Counted from the first letter of the stretch, positions 1 through 7,915 are shown. The stretch is 37,115 nt of DNA from Candidatus Scybalomonas excrementigallinarum (GCA_018710905.1 DVIZ01000182.1:1-37115); one strand, 5' to 3'. Notes: generated from the sequence alone by a model not told the origin. Program-made: numbers and translations.

Positions 1-234
1 GACCGGGATGGACTAACCGCTGGTGGATCTGTTGTACTACCAAGTGCATGGCAGAGTAGCCAAGTTAGGAAGGGATAAACGCTGAAGGCATCTAAGCGTG
101 AAGCCCCCCTTAAGATGAGATTTCCCATAGCGTAAGCTAGTAAGACCCCTTGAAGACAACAAGGTTGATAGGTTAGAGGTGGAAGCATGGTAACATGTGG
201 AGCTGACTGATACTAATAGGTCGAGGGCTTGACC
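1..234 (+). rRNA. 23S ribosomal RNA, 3' end (partial)
   Basis: The first 234 bases match the conserved 3' part of bacterial 23S rRNA by eye, including the run GGATGGACTAACCGCTGG near the start and the closing GACTGATACTAATAGGTCGA. The 3' boundary is set at CTTGACC (228-234), which would pair with the GGTCAAG normally found at the 5' end of mature 23S. The 5' part lies outside the window. No 5S gene follows; the next gene is tRNA-Asn about 70 bases on. Confidence 0.95.
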
Positions 235-303
235 TTAAAGTTAAAATCAAAAGATAAAAATTTCTGTGTGTAGTTTTGAAGGTATAGTAAGTACTTTCAA
301 TAT

Positions 304-376
304 TCCTCCTTAGCTCAGTCGGTAGAGCATGCGGCTGTTAACCGCAGTGTCGTTGGTTCAAGTCCAACAGGGGGAG
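304..376 (+). tRNA. tRNA-Asn (anticodon GTT)
   Basis: A full cloverleaf can be folded: acceptor TCCTCCT with AGGGGGA (one G-T pair), D arm starting TAGCTCAGTCGG, anticodon stem TGCGG/CCGCA with loop CTGTTAA, and T arm GTTGG-TTCAAGT-CCAAC. The discriminator is G. CCA is not encoded. It is the first tRNA after the 23S gene. Confidence 0.95.
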
Positions 377-407
377 TTATTTTTTTCAAAAGAAAAAATA
401 AATATCC

Positions 408-479
408 GGCTCCATGGTCAAGCGGTTAAGACACCGCCCTTTCACGGCGGTAACAGGGGTTCAAATCCCCTTGGAGTCA
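408..479 (+). tRNA. tRNA-Glu (anticodon TTC)
   Basis: Acceptor GGCTCCA pairs with TGGAGTC. The anticodon stem CCGCC/GGCGG encloses loop CTTTCAC, which gives anticodon TTC. The T arm is AGGGG-TTCAAAT-CCCCT. The discriminator is A and CCA is not encoded. Confidence 0.95.
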
Positions 480-487
480 TTTTCTAC

Positions 488-561
488 GGACCTTTAGCTC
501 AGTTGGTTAGAGCATCCGGCTCATAACCGGACGGTCCTGGGTTCGAGTCCCTGAAGGTCCA
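488..561 (+). tRNA. tRNA-Met (anticodon CAT)
   Basis: Acceptor GGACCTT pairs with AAGGTCC. The anticodon stem TCCGG/CCGGA holds loop CTCATAA. The first acceptor pair G-C and the lack of three G-C pairs at the base of the anticodon stem argue for an elongator rather than an initiator tRNA. A CAT anticodon could also be a lysidine-modified Ile2 tRNA, but the overall sequence looks like clostridial elongator Met. Confidence 0.88.
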
Positions 562-609
562 CTCGTAGTTATTTGGACTATTTAATTGTGCGAAAGATAA
601 AAGTTTTAT

Positions 610-682
610 GCCGACATGGCTCAATTGGCAGAGCAGCTGATTTGTAATCAGCAGGTTATCGGTTCAAGTCCGATTGTCGGCT
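610..682 (+). tRNA. tRNA-Thr (anticodon TGT)
   Basis: Acceptor GCCGACA pairs with TGTCGGC. The anticodon stem GCTGA/TCAGC encloses TTTGTAA, anticodon TGT. The T arm ATCGG-TTCAAGT-CCGAT is intact. The discriminator is T, as is common for tRNA-Thr. Confidence 0.95.
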
Positions 683-697
683 TTTTAGTGTTGATAT

Positions 698-771
698 GGC
701 CCGGTGGCTCAGTTGGTTAGAGCGCCGCCCTGTCACGGCGGAGGTCGAGGGTTCGAATCCCTTCCGGGTCG
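698..771 (+). tRNA. tRNA-Asp (anticodon GTC)
   Basis: Acceptor GGCCCGG pairs with CCGGGTC. The anticodon stem CCGCC/GGCGG holds loop CTGTCAC, anticodon GTC. The T arm is GAGGG-TTCGAAT-CCCTT. The discriminator is G, the identity base of tRNA-Asp. Confidence 0.95.
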
Positions 772-808
772 CTGATGCAACCAGAAGCATCAAAGTTTTT
801 AGTAATGT

Positions 809-881
809 GGGATCTTAGCTCAGCTGGGAGAGCATCTGCCTTACAAGCAGAGGGTCACAGGTTCGAGCCCTGTAGGTCCCA
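809..881 (+). tRNA. tRNA-Val (anticodon TAC)
   Basis: Acceptor GGGATCT pairs with AGGTCCC, with one G-T pair. The anticodon stem TCTGC/GCAGA encloses CTTACAA, anticodon TAC. The T arm is ACAGG-TTCGAGC-CCTGT. The discriminator is A and CCA is not encoded. Confidence 0.95.
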
Positions 882-963
882 TTTTATACAATCTAATTTT
901 TGACGATGGATTAGTTGTATAAAGAATGAAATGTGATACCACATTTGTGGACGCAAGTCACAT

Positions 964-1049
964 GCCGGCGTGGCGGAACTGGCAGACGCACAGGACTTAA
1001 AATCCTGCGGGACTAATCTCCCGTACCGGTTCGATTCCGGTCGCCGGCA
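964..1049 (+). tRNA. tRNA-Leu (anticodon TAA)
   Basis: This is an 86-base class II tRNA. Acceptor GCCGGCG pairs with CGCCGGC. The anticodon loop CTTAAAA gives anticodon TAA. A long variable arm (CGGGACTAATCTCCCG) precedes the T arm ACCGG-TTCGATT-CCGGT. The discriminator is A. Confidence 0.95.
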
Positions 1050-1147
1050 TTTGGTTAATAGCTCTAGATATTGCAAATGTATCTTAGAGTTATAATAACA
1101 GAATGCTTGAAAAGTAAAAATTTGCGTAGTATAATTAGTTTTATTAA

Positions 1148-1219
1148 TGGGCTATCGCCAAGCGGTAAGGCACTGGATTCTGACTCCAGCATCCGGAGGT
1201 TCGAATCCTCCTAGCCCAG
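1148..1219 (+). tRNA. tRNA-Gln (anticodon CTG)
   Basis: Acceptor TGGGCTA pairs with TAGCCCA. The anticodon stem CTGGA/TCCAG encloses TTCTGAC, anticodon CTG, which reads CAG. The T arm is GGAGG-TTCGAAT-CCTCC. The discriminator is G. It is the last tRNA of the array and is followed by a strong terminator. Confidence 0.95.
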
Positions 1220-1227
1220 CTAGGAGT

Positions 1228-1257
1228 AAACCACTACTATTTAGTAGTGGTTTTTTT
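1228..1257 (+). terminator. Intrinsic terminator of the rRNA-tRNA transcript
   Basis: The arms AAACCACTACTA and TAGTAGTGGTTT form a 12-bp hairpin with a 2-base loop, running into seven Ts. It begins nine bases after tRNA-Gln, so it most likely ends the rRNA-tRNA transcript. Confidence 0.9.
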
Positions 1258-1259
1258 AC

Positions 1260-1286
1260 GTTATAGGAAACAGAATTTCTTATAAC
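1260..1286. repeat. TATAGGAA-type small palindromic element, copy A
   Basis: GTTATAGGAAA and TTTCTTATAAC form an 11-bp inverted repeat with one G-T pair and a 5-base loop. It starts three bases after the T-tract of the tRNA terminator. It closely resembles the element at 7778-7810 and more loosely those at 10072, 26599, 28586 and 36935. The function is unknown. Confidence 0.6.
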
Positions 1287-1422
1287 ATAAAAATACATTG
1301 TGTTTTCGTATATGATAAAATAGATATAAAGAGAAATAGAGTTATGATTAGAAGAATGAAAAGAAAATGGAGGAAAGTTTAAATTTTTCTTTTCAGCTAT
1401 GTGAGAAAGGGGAGATACAATT

Positions 1423-2232
1423 ATGTATCAGATGACAATAAGAGTTCGCTATAGTGAAGTCGATGCAGAAAAAAGAGTGGATATGGCACAAATTGTAAAA
1501 TATTTTCAAGATTGTAGTACATTTCATTCAGAAGATGTGGGTTGTGGAATTGAAATATTAGAAGAGAAGAAAAAAGTTTGGTTTTTATGTGCATGGCAGA
1601 TTGAAGTAGAACGTTATCCTGTTTTTGGAGAGGAATTAACAATTACAACGTGGCCATATGATATTATGAGTGTTAACGAACTAGGGAAGGAAAAGCCGAT
1701 TCATGGCGAACAGTCAATGACTAACATAGAAAAAAGGAAGGCATCCGTAAGAAATCGCAATAAAAATGATTTGTATGCTTATCGAAATTTTGCTATGATA
1801 GATAAAGATGGGGTTACCATTGCAAGAGCCAATTCTATTTGGTTCCTTGTGAATACGGAGACAGAAAAACCAGTAAGAATTACAAACGATGATGTGGAGA
1901 TGTATGGAATAGGGGAACCACTTCCAATGGAGTACAAAGGAAGAAAAATTAAAATACCAAAAGAAATGAAAGAATACGATACATTTTCTATTTTAAAAGC
2001 TCATATTGACACAAATGCCCATGTAAATAACAGTCAGTATATTATTTTTGCTGAGGAGTATTTGCCAAAGGATTTTGCCGTTAAATGCATGCGTGCAGAT
2101 TATAAAAAAGCGGCCAAGCTTCATGATGAGATTGTCCCAAAAGTTTGGCAAGGAGAAGATACTTGTGTTGTGGAATTTTGTGATACAGCACAAAAACCTT
2201 ATGTGGTAATTGAATTTGAGCGTTTTAAGTAG
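1423..2232 (+). CDS. Acyl-ACP thioesterase (double hotdog fold) with an internal insertion
   Basis: The product is a 269-residue acyl-ACP thioesterase of the plant FatA/FatB-like bacterial family (PF01643), which releases fatty acids from acyl carrier protein in the cytoplasm. The N-terminal hotdog opens with RVRYSEVDAEKRV and YFQDCSTFHSEDVG. The C-terminal hotdog carries the catalytic-type motif H194-x-D196-x-N198-x-H200-VNN. The ATG at 1423 is preceded by GGGGAG at about 1409. Bacterial relatives I remember read TWPYxFKxFxGxRNF in the first hotdog; here about 33 extra, highly charged residues (about 82-117) separate TWPYD from YAYRNF, so the protein is longer than the usual 235-250 residues. 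The reading frame is intact. The cvfB-like gene follows after 41 bases, probably as an operon. I infer that the insertion is a surface loop; activity is uncertain. Confidence 0.88.
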   Translation: MYQMTIRVRYSEVDAEKRVDMAQIVKYFQDCSTFHSEDVGCGIEILEEKKKVWFLCAWQIEVERYPVFGEELTITTWPYDIMSVNELGKEKPIHGEQSMTNIEKRKASVRNRNKNDLYAYRNFAMIDKDGVTIARANSIWFLVNTETEKPVRITNDDVEMYGIGEPLPMEYKGRKIKIPKEMKEYDTFSILKAHIDTNAHVNNSQYIIFAEEYLPKDFAVKCMRADYKKAAKLHDEIVPKVWQGEDTCVVEFCDTAQKPYVVIEFERFK

Positions 2233-2273
2233 AAAGATAGATAAGAAATAGGAGTAGGAAGAAAGGAAGTTTT

Positions 2274-3110
2274 ATGATACGATTAGGAGAAAAGCAAGTT
2301 TTATATGTAGTCAAACAGACAGATTTTGGAGTTTATTTAGGAGAAAGTGATTTTGAAACAAAAAATACGATTTTACTTCCTAAAAGACAGGTTCCAGATG
2401 GGGTAAAAAAGGGAGATTCCGTAGAAGTCTTTATTTATAAAGATTCTGAGGACCGTATTATTGCTACAACAAAAAAACCAGCGATTATGCTAGGAGAATT
2501 AGCGGTATTAAAGGTAAAAGATACTGCTAAAATAGGAGCATTTTTAGATTGGGGTCTTGATAAAGATCTTTTATTGCCTTTTAAAGAGCAAGTTGGAAAG
2601 GTGGAAAAGGGCAGAAGCTATCTTGTTACTTTATATATTGATAAGAGCAAGCGTTTATGTGCTTCTATGAAAGTATATGAAAAACTTTCTTCTAACAGTC
2701 CTTTTCAAAAAGATGACAAAGTAGCAGGAATTATTTACGGAAGAAAAGAAGGAATAGGAGCTTTTGTAGCTGTAGAAAATCAGTATCATGGTTTGATTCC
2801 AGAAAAAGAATTGTTCCGTCCTTTAAGAGTAGGAGATCAAGTAGAAGCAAGAGTTATCCGTGTTAGAGAAGATGGAAAATTAGATTTAAGTATTCGAGAG
2901 AAAGCTTATATGCAACTTGAAATTGATAGTGAAATTATAGAAGAGTTATTAAGAGAAGAAGGTGGATTTCTACCATTTCATGATAAAAGTGATCCAGAGG
3001 CAATTAAGAGAGAATTTGGAATCAGTAAGGCTTCTTTCAAGAGAGCAGTTGGTCACTTATTAAAGCAAGAAAAAATTGAGATGACAGAAGATGGGATTTC
3101 ATTAAAATAA
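2274..3110 (+). CDS. cvfB: CvfB/YitL-type S1 RNA-binding protein
   Basis: The product has 278 residues and matches the CvfB (YitL) family of cytoplasmic RNA-binding proteins, which in Staphylococcus aureus affect virulence-gene expression. The start MIRLGEKQVLYVVKQTDFGVYL opens the first S1-like domain (about 1-65). A second follows (about 68-135), a third begins at KVAGIIYGRKEGIGAFV (about 148-213), and a C-terminal winged helix ends in KRAVGHLLKQEKIEMTEDGISLK. The length fits the family (about 280-300). The start has GAAAGGAAG about eight bases upstream. The exact role in clostridia is not known; RNA binding is the safe statement. Confidence 0.85.
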   Translation: MIRLGEKQVLYVVKQTDFGVYLGESDFETKNTILLPKRQVPDGVKKGDSVEVFIYKDSEDRIIATTKKPAIMLGELAVLKVKDTAKIGAFLDWGLDKDLLLPFKEQVGKVEKGRSYLVTLYIDKSKRLCASMKVYEKLSSNSPFQKDDKVAGIIYGRKEGIGAFVAVENQYHGLIPEKELFRPLRVGDQVEARVIRVREDGKLDLSIREKAYMQLEIDSEIIEELLREEGGFLPFHDKSDPEAIKREFGISKASFKRAVGHLLKQEKIEMTEDGISLK

Positions 3111-3200
3111 AGGAAAGTGTTATTTTAAGAAATTTTCTCAATAAAACAAAGAAAACGAGAATTTGCTAGAGAAAAATAGGGGCATATTTTATATTTTTTG

Positions 3201-3219
3201 AGGAATTCCTATAAGAAAC
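3201..3219. repeat. TATAGGAA-type element in reverse orientation
   Basis: AGGAATTCCT followed by ATAAGAAAC reads on the minus strand as GTTTCTTATAGGAATTCCT. It contains both half motifs of the palindromic family seen at 1260 and 7778, but is rearranged. It is a weak member and could be chance in an AT-rich spacer. Confidence 0.35.
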
Positions 3220-3242
3220 AAAGATTTTTTTTGTGAAAGGAA

Positions 3243-3270
3243 TTGTAATTTTGTGACAATATGGTAGAAT
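3243..3270 (+). promoter_or_regulatory. Probable sigma-A promoter of the methyltransferase gene
   Basis: TTGTAA (3243-3248) and TAGAAT (3265-3270) are 16 bases apart, and the -10 is preceded by TGG, an extended -10. The coding start lies about 50 bases downstream. Confidence 0.55.
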
Positions 3271-3327
3271 ACTTGTGATAACAGATTTTCAAAAACGGAG
3301 CCAGATAGAAAAGGGGGCACAAAATAA

Positions 3328-3924
3328 TTGGACTCGATAGATTATTATAATAAGTATGCAAATATGTATTTTGAAACAACAGTAAATTTAAGTATGAAAG
3401 AAGCACTTGATCGATTTCTAGAATTGGTACCAGAAGGCGGAGCAGTTTTAGATTTGGGATGTGGCTCAGGAAGAGATAGCCTCGAGATGCTAGAACGTGG
3501 ATATGATGTGACAGCGCTTGATGGTTCAGAAGAGATGTGTGCCTTAGCGGAAATTCATACAGGGTTAGAAGTTCTAAATATGAAATTTGAAGAACTGGAT
3601 TTTGACGAGGTATTCGAAGGGATATGGGCGTGTGCGTCTTTAGTACATGTATCGTCTAAGAAAATGCCAGAAATTCTTCGTAAAATACGCAAAGCACTTG
3701 AGATGAATGGTATCTTATATTTCTCTGTAAAAAAAGGAGATTTTGAAGGATATCGCAATGAGCGTTATTTTACTGATTATGAGAAAAGTGATATTAAAGA
3801 ACTCTTTGCGAAAGTAGAAGGATTTGAGATCATCGACATATGGAAGTCAGAAGATGTTCGAAGCGATCGTAATGATAAACTCTGGTTGAATGTATTAGCG
3901 AAAAAGGTTGAAATAGAAGATTGA
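3328..3924 (+). CDS. Class I SAM-dependent methyltransferase
   Basis: A 198-residue cytoplasmic methyltransferase. Motif I for S-adenosylmethionine binding is seen at 38-50 (GAVLDLGCGSGRD), the acidic motif II region at about 57-66 (GYDVTALDGSE), and WACASLVHVSSKKMPEILRKI matches the region after motif IV. The start is TTG at 3328, chosen because AAGGGGGC lies nine bases upstream and no ATG fits; the protein begins MDSIDYYNKYANMYFETTV, a typical opening for this family. The substrate cannot be told from sequence. The gene is monocistronic, with its own promoter and terminator. Confidence 0.85.
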   Translation: MDSIDYYNKYANMYFETTVNLSMKEALDRFLELVPEGGAVLDLGCGSGRDSLEMLERGYDVTALDGSEEMCALAEIHTGLEVLNMKFEELDFDEVFEGIWACASLVHVSSKKMPEILRKIRKALEMNGILYFSVKKGDFEGYRNERYFTDYEKSDIKELFAKVEGFEIIDIWKSEDVRSDRNDKLWLNVLAKKVEIED

Positions 3925-3928
3925 TAAA

Positions 3929-3970
3929 AGAAGAACTGGCTAGAATGAGATAGCCAGTTCTTCTCTTTTG
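3929..3970 (+). terminator. Intrinsic terminator after the methyltransferase gene
   Basis: AGAAGAACTGGCTA pairs perfectly with TAGCCAGTTCTTCT over 14 bp around an 8-base loop, and is followed by CTTTTG. Confidence 0.85.
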
Positions 3971-4085
3971 TAGGGAGGGAATAAGTGAAGCAGAAAGATT
4001 TGTATTTTTATATAAAATTCATTGCTATCCAAAATGAAAAAGTAAAAGAGAAAAAATTATAGATCAGCAACATAGGAGGAACGTT

Positions 4086-5060
4086 ATGAGAGAAATAAGA
4101 AGAGTCAATCGTTTTTTTCTTATATTAATTGTAGCTTATATGGGGATTAGTATGCTATGGGGATTTATTCCCATTGGAGATAGCATTTTGATGAGAAGAT
4201 TGACCGTTTTATTACCAGAGCTGATTATGTTAGTGATTGCTCTTATTTATTGGAGAAGAAGTCGTATTTCTTTTGGAAGGCTAATACGATTTCATAGGTT
4301 ATCTCCAGTCGTGATTGTATTACTGATTGTGTTTTCGATTATAATTTTGCCATTTGTTACATTGCTGAATGCAATTAGTATGATGTTTGCAACGAATATT
4401 ATTAGTACAGAGCTTTCAGGAATGTTGACAAATAGTTTAGCTTTTGGATTATTCTCAATAGGAATTGTTCCAGCTTTTGTAGAGGAGACTGTATATCGAG
4501 GAATTATTTGCCAAACGTATGTAAAATATCATTGGTTAAAAGCAGTTGTATTAAGTGGATTTTTATTTGGAATTATGCATGGGAACTTGAATCAATTTTT
4601 TTATGCATGGATTCTTGGAATGTTATTTGCCGTTGTTGTGGAAGTGACAGATTCTATTTTATCCAGTATGATCGTTCACTTTATGATTAATGGAGTTAAT
4701 GTAGTAGGAGTTTTTCTGATGGAAAAATATCAAGCTCTTGTTGGGACAAATTCAGATTCTGTCATTCAAGAAAGTAATACGACGTATCTAAATATAAAAG
4801 ATATTATTGGATTACTTCCAAGCGGCCTCGTCTGTTTGCTAATTGCAATGGGAATTTTATTTTTAATTGGGAGACTTAGTAAGAGAAGTGGAGTTTTACG
4901 GCAGAAAATAGAAGAAGGAAATAAGATAAACAGGGAAACAGAAGTGATAGAAGATAATTTCGGTAAAAAAAGGATGAAACTTTGGACATGGCATCTTACG
5001 GTTGCATTTGTATTATGTCTTATGTTAGCTATTACGGTAGAAATGGCAGCTAGGATTTAA
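4086..5060 (+). CDS. CPBP-family (Abi-like) intramembrane protease
   Basis: A 324-residue integral membrane protein with about eight hydrophobic segments (first at 10-30, last at about 302-322). It carries the CPBP/CAAX-protease (PF02517) motifs: E133-E134-xxx-R138 (EETVYR), H165 in FGIMHGNLNQFFYAWILG, and H198 with N202 in MIVHFMINGVN. Family members are glutamate-type intramembrane proteases used in prenyl-protein processing, bacteriocin self-immunity or unknown roles. GGAGGAACGTT precedes the ATG. A hydrophilic loop of about 40 residues (270-300) precedes the last membrane segment. The HAD gene starts 15 bases after its stop. The substrate is unknown. Confidence 0.85.
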   Translation: MREIRRVNRFFLILIVAYMGISMLWGFIPIGDSILMRRLTVLLPELIMLVIALIYWRRSRISFGRLIRFHRLSPVVIVLLIVFSIIILPFVTLLNAISMMFATNIISTELSGMLTNSLAFGLFSIGIVPAFVEETVYRGIICQTYVKYHWLKAVVLSGFLFGIMHGNLNQFFYAWILGMLFAVVVEVTDSILSSMIVHFMINGVNVVGVFLMEKYQALVGTNSDSVIQESNTTYLNIKDIIGLLPSGLVCLLIAMGILFLIGRLSKRSGVLRQKIEEGNKINRETEVIEDNFGKKRMKLWTWHLTVAFVLCLMLAITVEMAARI

Positions 5061-5075
5061 AGGAGGTATTTTTTC

Positions 5076-5759
5076 GTGGTAAATAATGAAGAGAGAAAAA
5101 TAAAGGCTGTGCTCTTTGATATGGACGGACTGATGTTTGATACCGAACGCCTTTATATGAAGGCATGGAAAAAAACAGGTGAGAAGTTAGGAATTCCAAT
5201 CGGAGATGAATTTTTATTACAGAGCCGAGGAATGGTAAGAGCCGATAGCAGTAAGTTATTTACAAAGCTATATGCTCCTAGTATGGATTATGAAGATATT
5301 ATTGCTGTTCGGCAAGAGTTTTTTAATAAAGAATTGGAAAAAGGGATTGTATGTAAAAAGGGATTAAAAGAACTGCTAGTCTATTTAAAGAGACATGGTT
5401 ATAAGACAGCACTTGCTACATCAACGCCAAAAGAACGTGCGTTGAAATTAGTGAGGGAAACTGGCACAGAATATTTTTTAGATGAATTTGCATTTGGAGA
5501 TTCTGTGGAAAAGGGAAAGCCAGAGCCGGATATTTTTCTAAAGGCAGCAGAGCTTGTGAATGTGAGTCCAGAGTTTTGCCTCGTATTAGAAGATTCTAAA
5601 AATGGCTTAATCGCAGGAAAAAGAGCCGGATGTAAAGTGATTATGATCCCCGATCTTGTTCCAGAAACCGAGGAGTTAAAGTCAGTCATAGATGCAAAAT
5701 TAGATGATTTAGAGCAAGTGATTGGTTGGTTACAAAAAGTAAATGGAGAAACAAAATAG
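5076..5759 (+). CDS. HAD-superfamily hydrolase (beta-phosphoglucomutase-like subfamily)
   Basis: A 227-residue subfamily IA HAD phosphatase or phosphomutase. Motif I is FDMDGLMFDTE with the nucleophile D15 and acid/base D17; motif II is the TST of ALATSTPKERA (about 113); motif III is the lysine of VEKGKPEPDIF; motif IV is VLEDSKNGLIAGKRAG. A helical cap sits between motifs I and II. The start is GTG at 5076, fixed by AAGGAGGT (5060-5067) directly upstream. It lies 15 bases after the CPBP gene, so the two are probably cotranscribed. The substrate is not predictable from sequence. Confidence 0.85.
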   Translation: MVNNEERKIKAVLFDMDGLMFDTERLYMKAWKKTGEKLGIPIGDEFLLQSRGMVRADSSKLFTKLYAPSMDYEDIIAVRQEFFNKELEKGIVCKKGLKELLVYLKRHGYKTALATSTPKERALKLVRETGTEYFLDEFAFGDSVEKGKPEPDIFLKAAELVNVSPEFCLVLEDSKNGLIAGKRAGCKVIMIPDLVPETEELKSVIDAKLDDLEQVIGWLQKVNGETK

Positions 5760-5863
5760 AAAATCTTTATAAAAATAAGAGAAAAGTTCAAGAATCCATA
5801 ACACAACATATAGAATAAAAAAAAATTTTGGATCTAGGACTAGTCATAGAAAAAGGTTTATGC

Positions 5864-5869
5864 TATACT
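5864..5869 (+). promoter_or_regulatory. Extended -10 promoter of the DUF1846 gene
   Basis: TGCTATACT places TATACT at 5864-5869 with the TGN extension; the -35 (about 5841-5846) is poor. This predicts a leader of about 160 bases before the GTG at 6037. Within the leader GCGAGAA (5885-5891) can pair with TTCTCGC (5914-5920). Confidence 0.45.
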
Positions 5870-6036
5870 AATGTTTTTGATGAAGCGAGAAAGCAAAGTG
5901 AAAAGAAGGGAAGTTCTCGCATTTCAACAGAAGATAGTAATAAAAAATGAAATTCTTTTCGTGGATAGATTCGTATACAGAAAAGAAAAAAGGTTACCAT
6001 AATAAAAAGGCATTATGAGAGAAAAGAGGTACTATT

Positions 6037-7521
6037 GTGAAAAAAGGTTTTGATCCAAAGAAGTATATTGAAGAGCAGTCAAAGTATATTTTAGAGCGTG
6101 TAAATGATTATGATAAACTTTATTTAGAGTTTGGTGGAAAATTAATTGGTGATAAACATGCAAAGCGAGTTCTTCCAGGATTTGATGAAGATGCAAAAAT
6201 CAAGCTTCTTCAAAAGTTAAAAGATCAGGCAGAAATTATTATCTGTGTTTATGCAGGGGATATTGAAAGAAATAAAATTAGAGGTGACTTTGGAATCACT
6301 TATGATATGGATGTTCTTCGTCTTATCGATGATTTAAGAAGATATGGCTTATCTGTCAATAGTGTTGTTATTACAAGATATAGCGGACAGCCAGCTGCAG
6401 AAGTGTTCCGTCAGAAATTAGAGCGTCGTGATATTAAAGTCTATACTCATGAAGCAATTCCTGGATATCCAGCGGATGTTGATATGATTGTAAGTGATGA
6501 AGGATATGGAAGAAATAGTTATATTGAAACAACAAAACCAATCGTTGTCGTAACAGCTCCAGGACCAGGAAGTGGAAAATTAGCTACTTGTTTAAATCAG
6601 CTTTACCATGAGTTCCAACAGGGAAAACAGGCTGGATATTCAAAATTTGAAACATTCCCAGTATGGAATGTGCCTTTAAAACATCCATTAAATGTAGCAT
6701 ATGAAGCGGCAACGGTGGATTTAAAAGATGTCAACATGATGGATTATTTCCATTTTGATAAATATGGTCAAGTAGCAGTGAACTATAACCGTGATTTAGA
6801 AATGTTCCCAGTTGTGAAAAGAATTATTGAAAAAATCACAGGAAAAGAATCAGTATACCAATCACCAACAGATATGGGTGTAAACCGTGTTGGATTTGGA
6901 ATCATTGATGATGATGCAGTAAAAGAGGCATCAAAAGCGGAAATCATCCGCCGTTATTTTGCTACATTATGCGACTTCAAAAAAGGTCAATGTGATGAAG
7001 AAGTTGTAAATCGCATGAAAGTAATTATGGAAGAAGTTGGATTAAAGCCAGAAGATCGTGTTGTAGTTCCAGCAGCTAGAAAATGTGCAGAAGAAAAAGA
7101 TACGACTGCAGTTGTAGCATTACAATTGGAAGATGGTAAGATTGTAACAGGAAAACGTACGGACTTAATGGATGCCTGTGCAGCAATGCTTTTAAATGCA
7201 GTGAAATATCTTGCCAATATTTCTGAAAGTCAGTTATTATTAGCACCATCTATTTTAAATACTATTTGCGATTTAAAAGAACGCCATTTAGACAGTAAAA
7301 TGATTCCATTAACAGCCAATGAAGTATTAATTGCCCTTAGCATTTGTGCGGTAACAAATCCAATGGCGCAAACAGCAGTCGAGGGATTAGCAAAGTTAAA
7401 AGATGCACAAGCCCATTCTACTGTTATGTTAAATAGAAATGATGAACAGACATTGAAAAAATTAGGAATTGATGTGACTTGTGATCCAGAATATGCATCA
7501 GAAAACTTATTCTATAACTAA
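6037..7521 (+). CDS. DUF1846 (UPF0371) family protein
   Basis: A 494-residue protein of the DUF1846/UPF0371 family (PF08903), which is widespread in Firmicutes and Actinobacteria; structures exist but no firm function is assigned. I recognise it from the start [21 protein letters not shown], the block [27 protein letters not shown], the turn [20 protein letters not shown] and the length near 500. The P-G-P-G-S-G-K loop resembles a phosphate-binding loop, which is only suggestive. The start is GTG at 6037, with AGAGGT seven bases upstream. It has its own extended -10 promoter. No function should be assumed beyond a cytoplasmic, probably nucleotide-related role. Confidence 0.85.
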   Translation: MKKGFDPKKYIEEQSKYILERVNDYDKLYLEFGGKLIGDKHAKRVLPGFDEDAKIKLLQKLKDQAEIIICVYAGDIERNKIRGDFGITYDMDVLRLIDDLRRYGLSVNSVVITRYSGQPAAEVFRQKLERRDIKVYTHEAIPGYPADVDMIVSDEGYGRNSYIETTKPIVVVTAPGPGSGKLATCLNQLYHEFQQGKQAGYSKFETFPVWNVPLKHPLNVAYEAATVDLKDVNMMDYFHFDKYGQVAVNYNRDLEMFPVVKRIIEKITGKESVYQSPTDMGVNRVGFGIIDDDAVKEASKAEIIRRYFATLCDFKKGQCDEEVVNRMKVIMEEVGLKPEDRVVVPAARKCAEEKDTTAVVALQLEDGKIVTGKRTDLMDACAAMLLNAVKYLANISESQLLLAPSILNTICDLKERHLDSKMIPLTANEVLIALSICAVTNPMAQTAVEGLAKLKDAQAHSTVMLNRNDEQTLKKLGIDVTCDPEYASENLFYN

Positions 7522-7595
7522 AAATAAATAGGAACCCAAAGTTTGTTGTTCAAGCAAGGTAGATTCCTGTATGTGTCTTGAGTAAAATAAAAGAG

Positions 7596-7625
7596 TTGAC
7601 AAGTATAAGGGAATAGCAGTAGAAT
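7596..7625 (+). promoter_or_regulatory. Strong sigma-A promoter in the DUF1846-ftsH spacer
   Basis: A consensus TTGACA (7596-7601) and TAGAAT (7620-7625) are separated by 18 bases. No protein gene follows before the terminator at 7730-7778. Confidence 0.65.
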
Positions 7626-7631
7626 AAAAGA

Positions 7632-7778
7632 TAAGCATGTCAATAAACTTTATTTATGACAAATCAAACGTTTGTAAACAAAAAGTGAGCAATTAGGGGC
7701 AAAAAAATTGACTCACGATAAACAAGCATAAAAGATGTATGAAAAGATAGGAGACTAGATTTTCATACATCTTTTTTT
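7632..7778 (+). ncRNA. Candidate small RNA, about 147 nt
   Basis: The stretch runs from the predicted start of the TTGACA-N18-TAGAAT promoter to a 16-bp intrinsic terminator. In between lie the palindrome CAAACGTTTG (7665-7674) and a hairpin of GTGAGCAATT (7685-7694) with AATTGACTCAC (7706-7716). The only reading frame is 19 codons from ATG 7637, without a ribosome site. I recognise no known RNA family. It could instead be an untranslated remnant. Confidence 0.4.
7730..7778 (+). terminator. Intrinsic terminator (small-RNA candidate or DUF1846 transcript)
   Basis: AAAAGATGTATGAAAA pairs with TTTTCATACATCTTTT over 16 bp, ending in seven Ts. It is about 210 bases past the DUF1846 stop, an unusual distance unless a separate transcript ends here. 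Confidence 0.85.
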
Positions 7779-7810
7779 ATAGTGTAGGAAACGGTATTTC
7801 TTATAGTATA
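7778..7810. repeat. TATAGGAA-type small palindromic element, copy B
   Basis: TATAGTGTAGGAAA and TTTCTTATAGTATA form an imperfect inverted repeat around CGGTA, starting at the last T of a terminator. It shares GGAAAC-N3-ATTTCTTATA with the copy at 1260-1286, and the 13-mer TATAGTGTAGGAA with 28638-28650. Confidence 0.55.
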
Positions 7811-7915
7811 AAAAGTGCTATGCGTGAATGGTGGAAAAAGCATACTTTATTCTATAAAATAAAAAATTTTATAATTAATTTATGATGAGGACACAATTTG
7901 TACATAATTTCCTAT

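Noticed and set aside
329-1076. Short open frames across the tRNA array on both strands
   Set aside because: They are read through folded tRNA genes and their spacers, have no ribosome sites and give no recognisable protein.
7665-7674. CAAACGTTTG as a catabolite (cre) site
   Set aside because: It fits the cre consensus only in the centre and lies inside the small-RNA candidate, away from any sugar gene.
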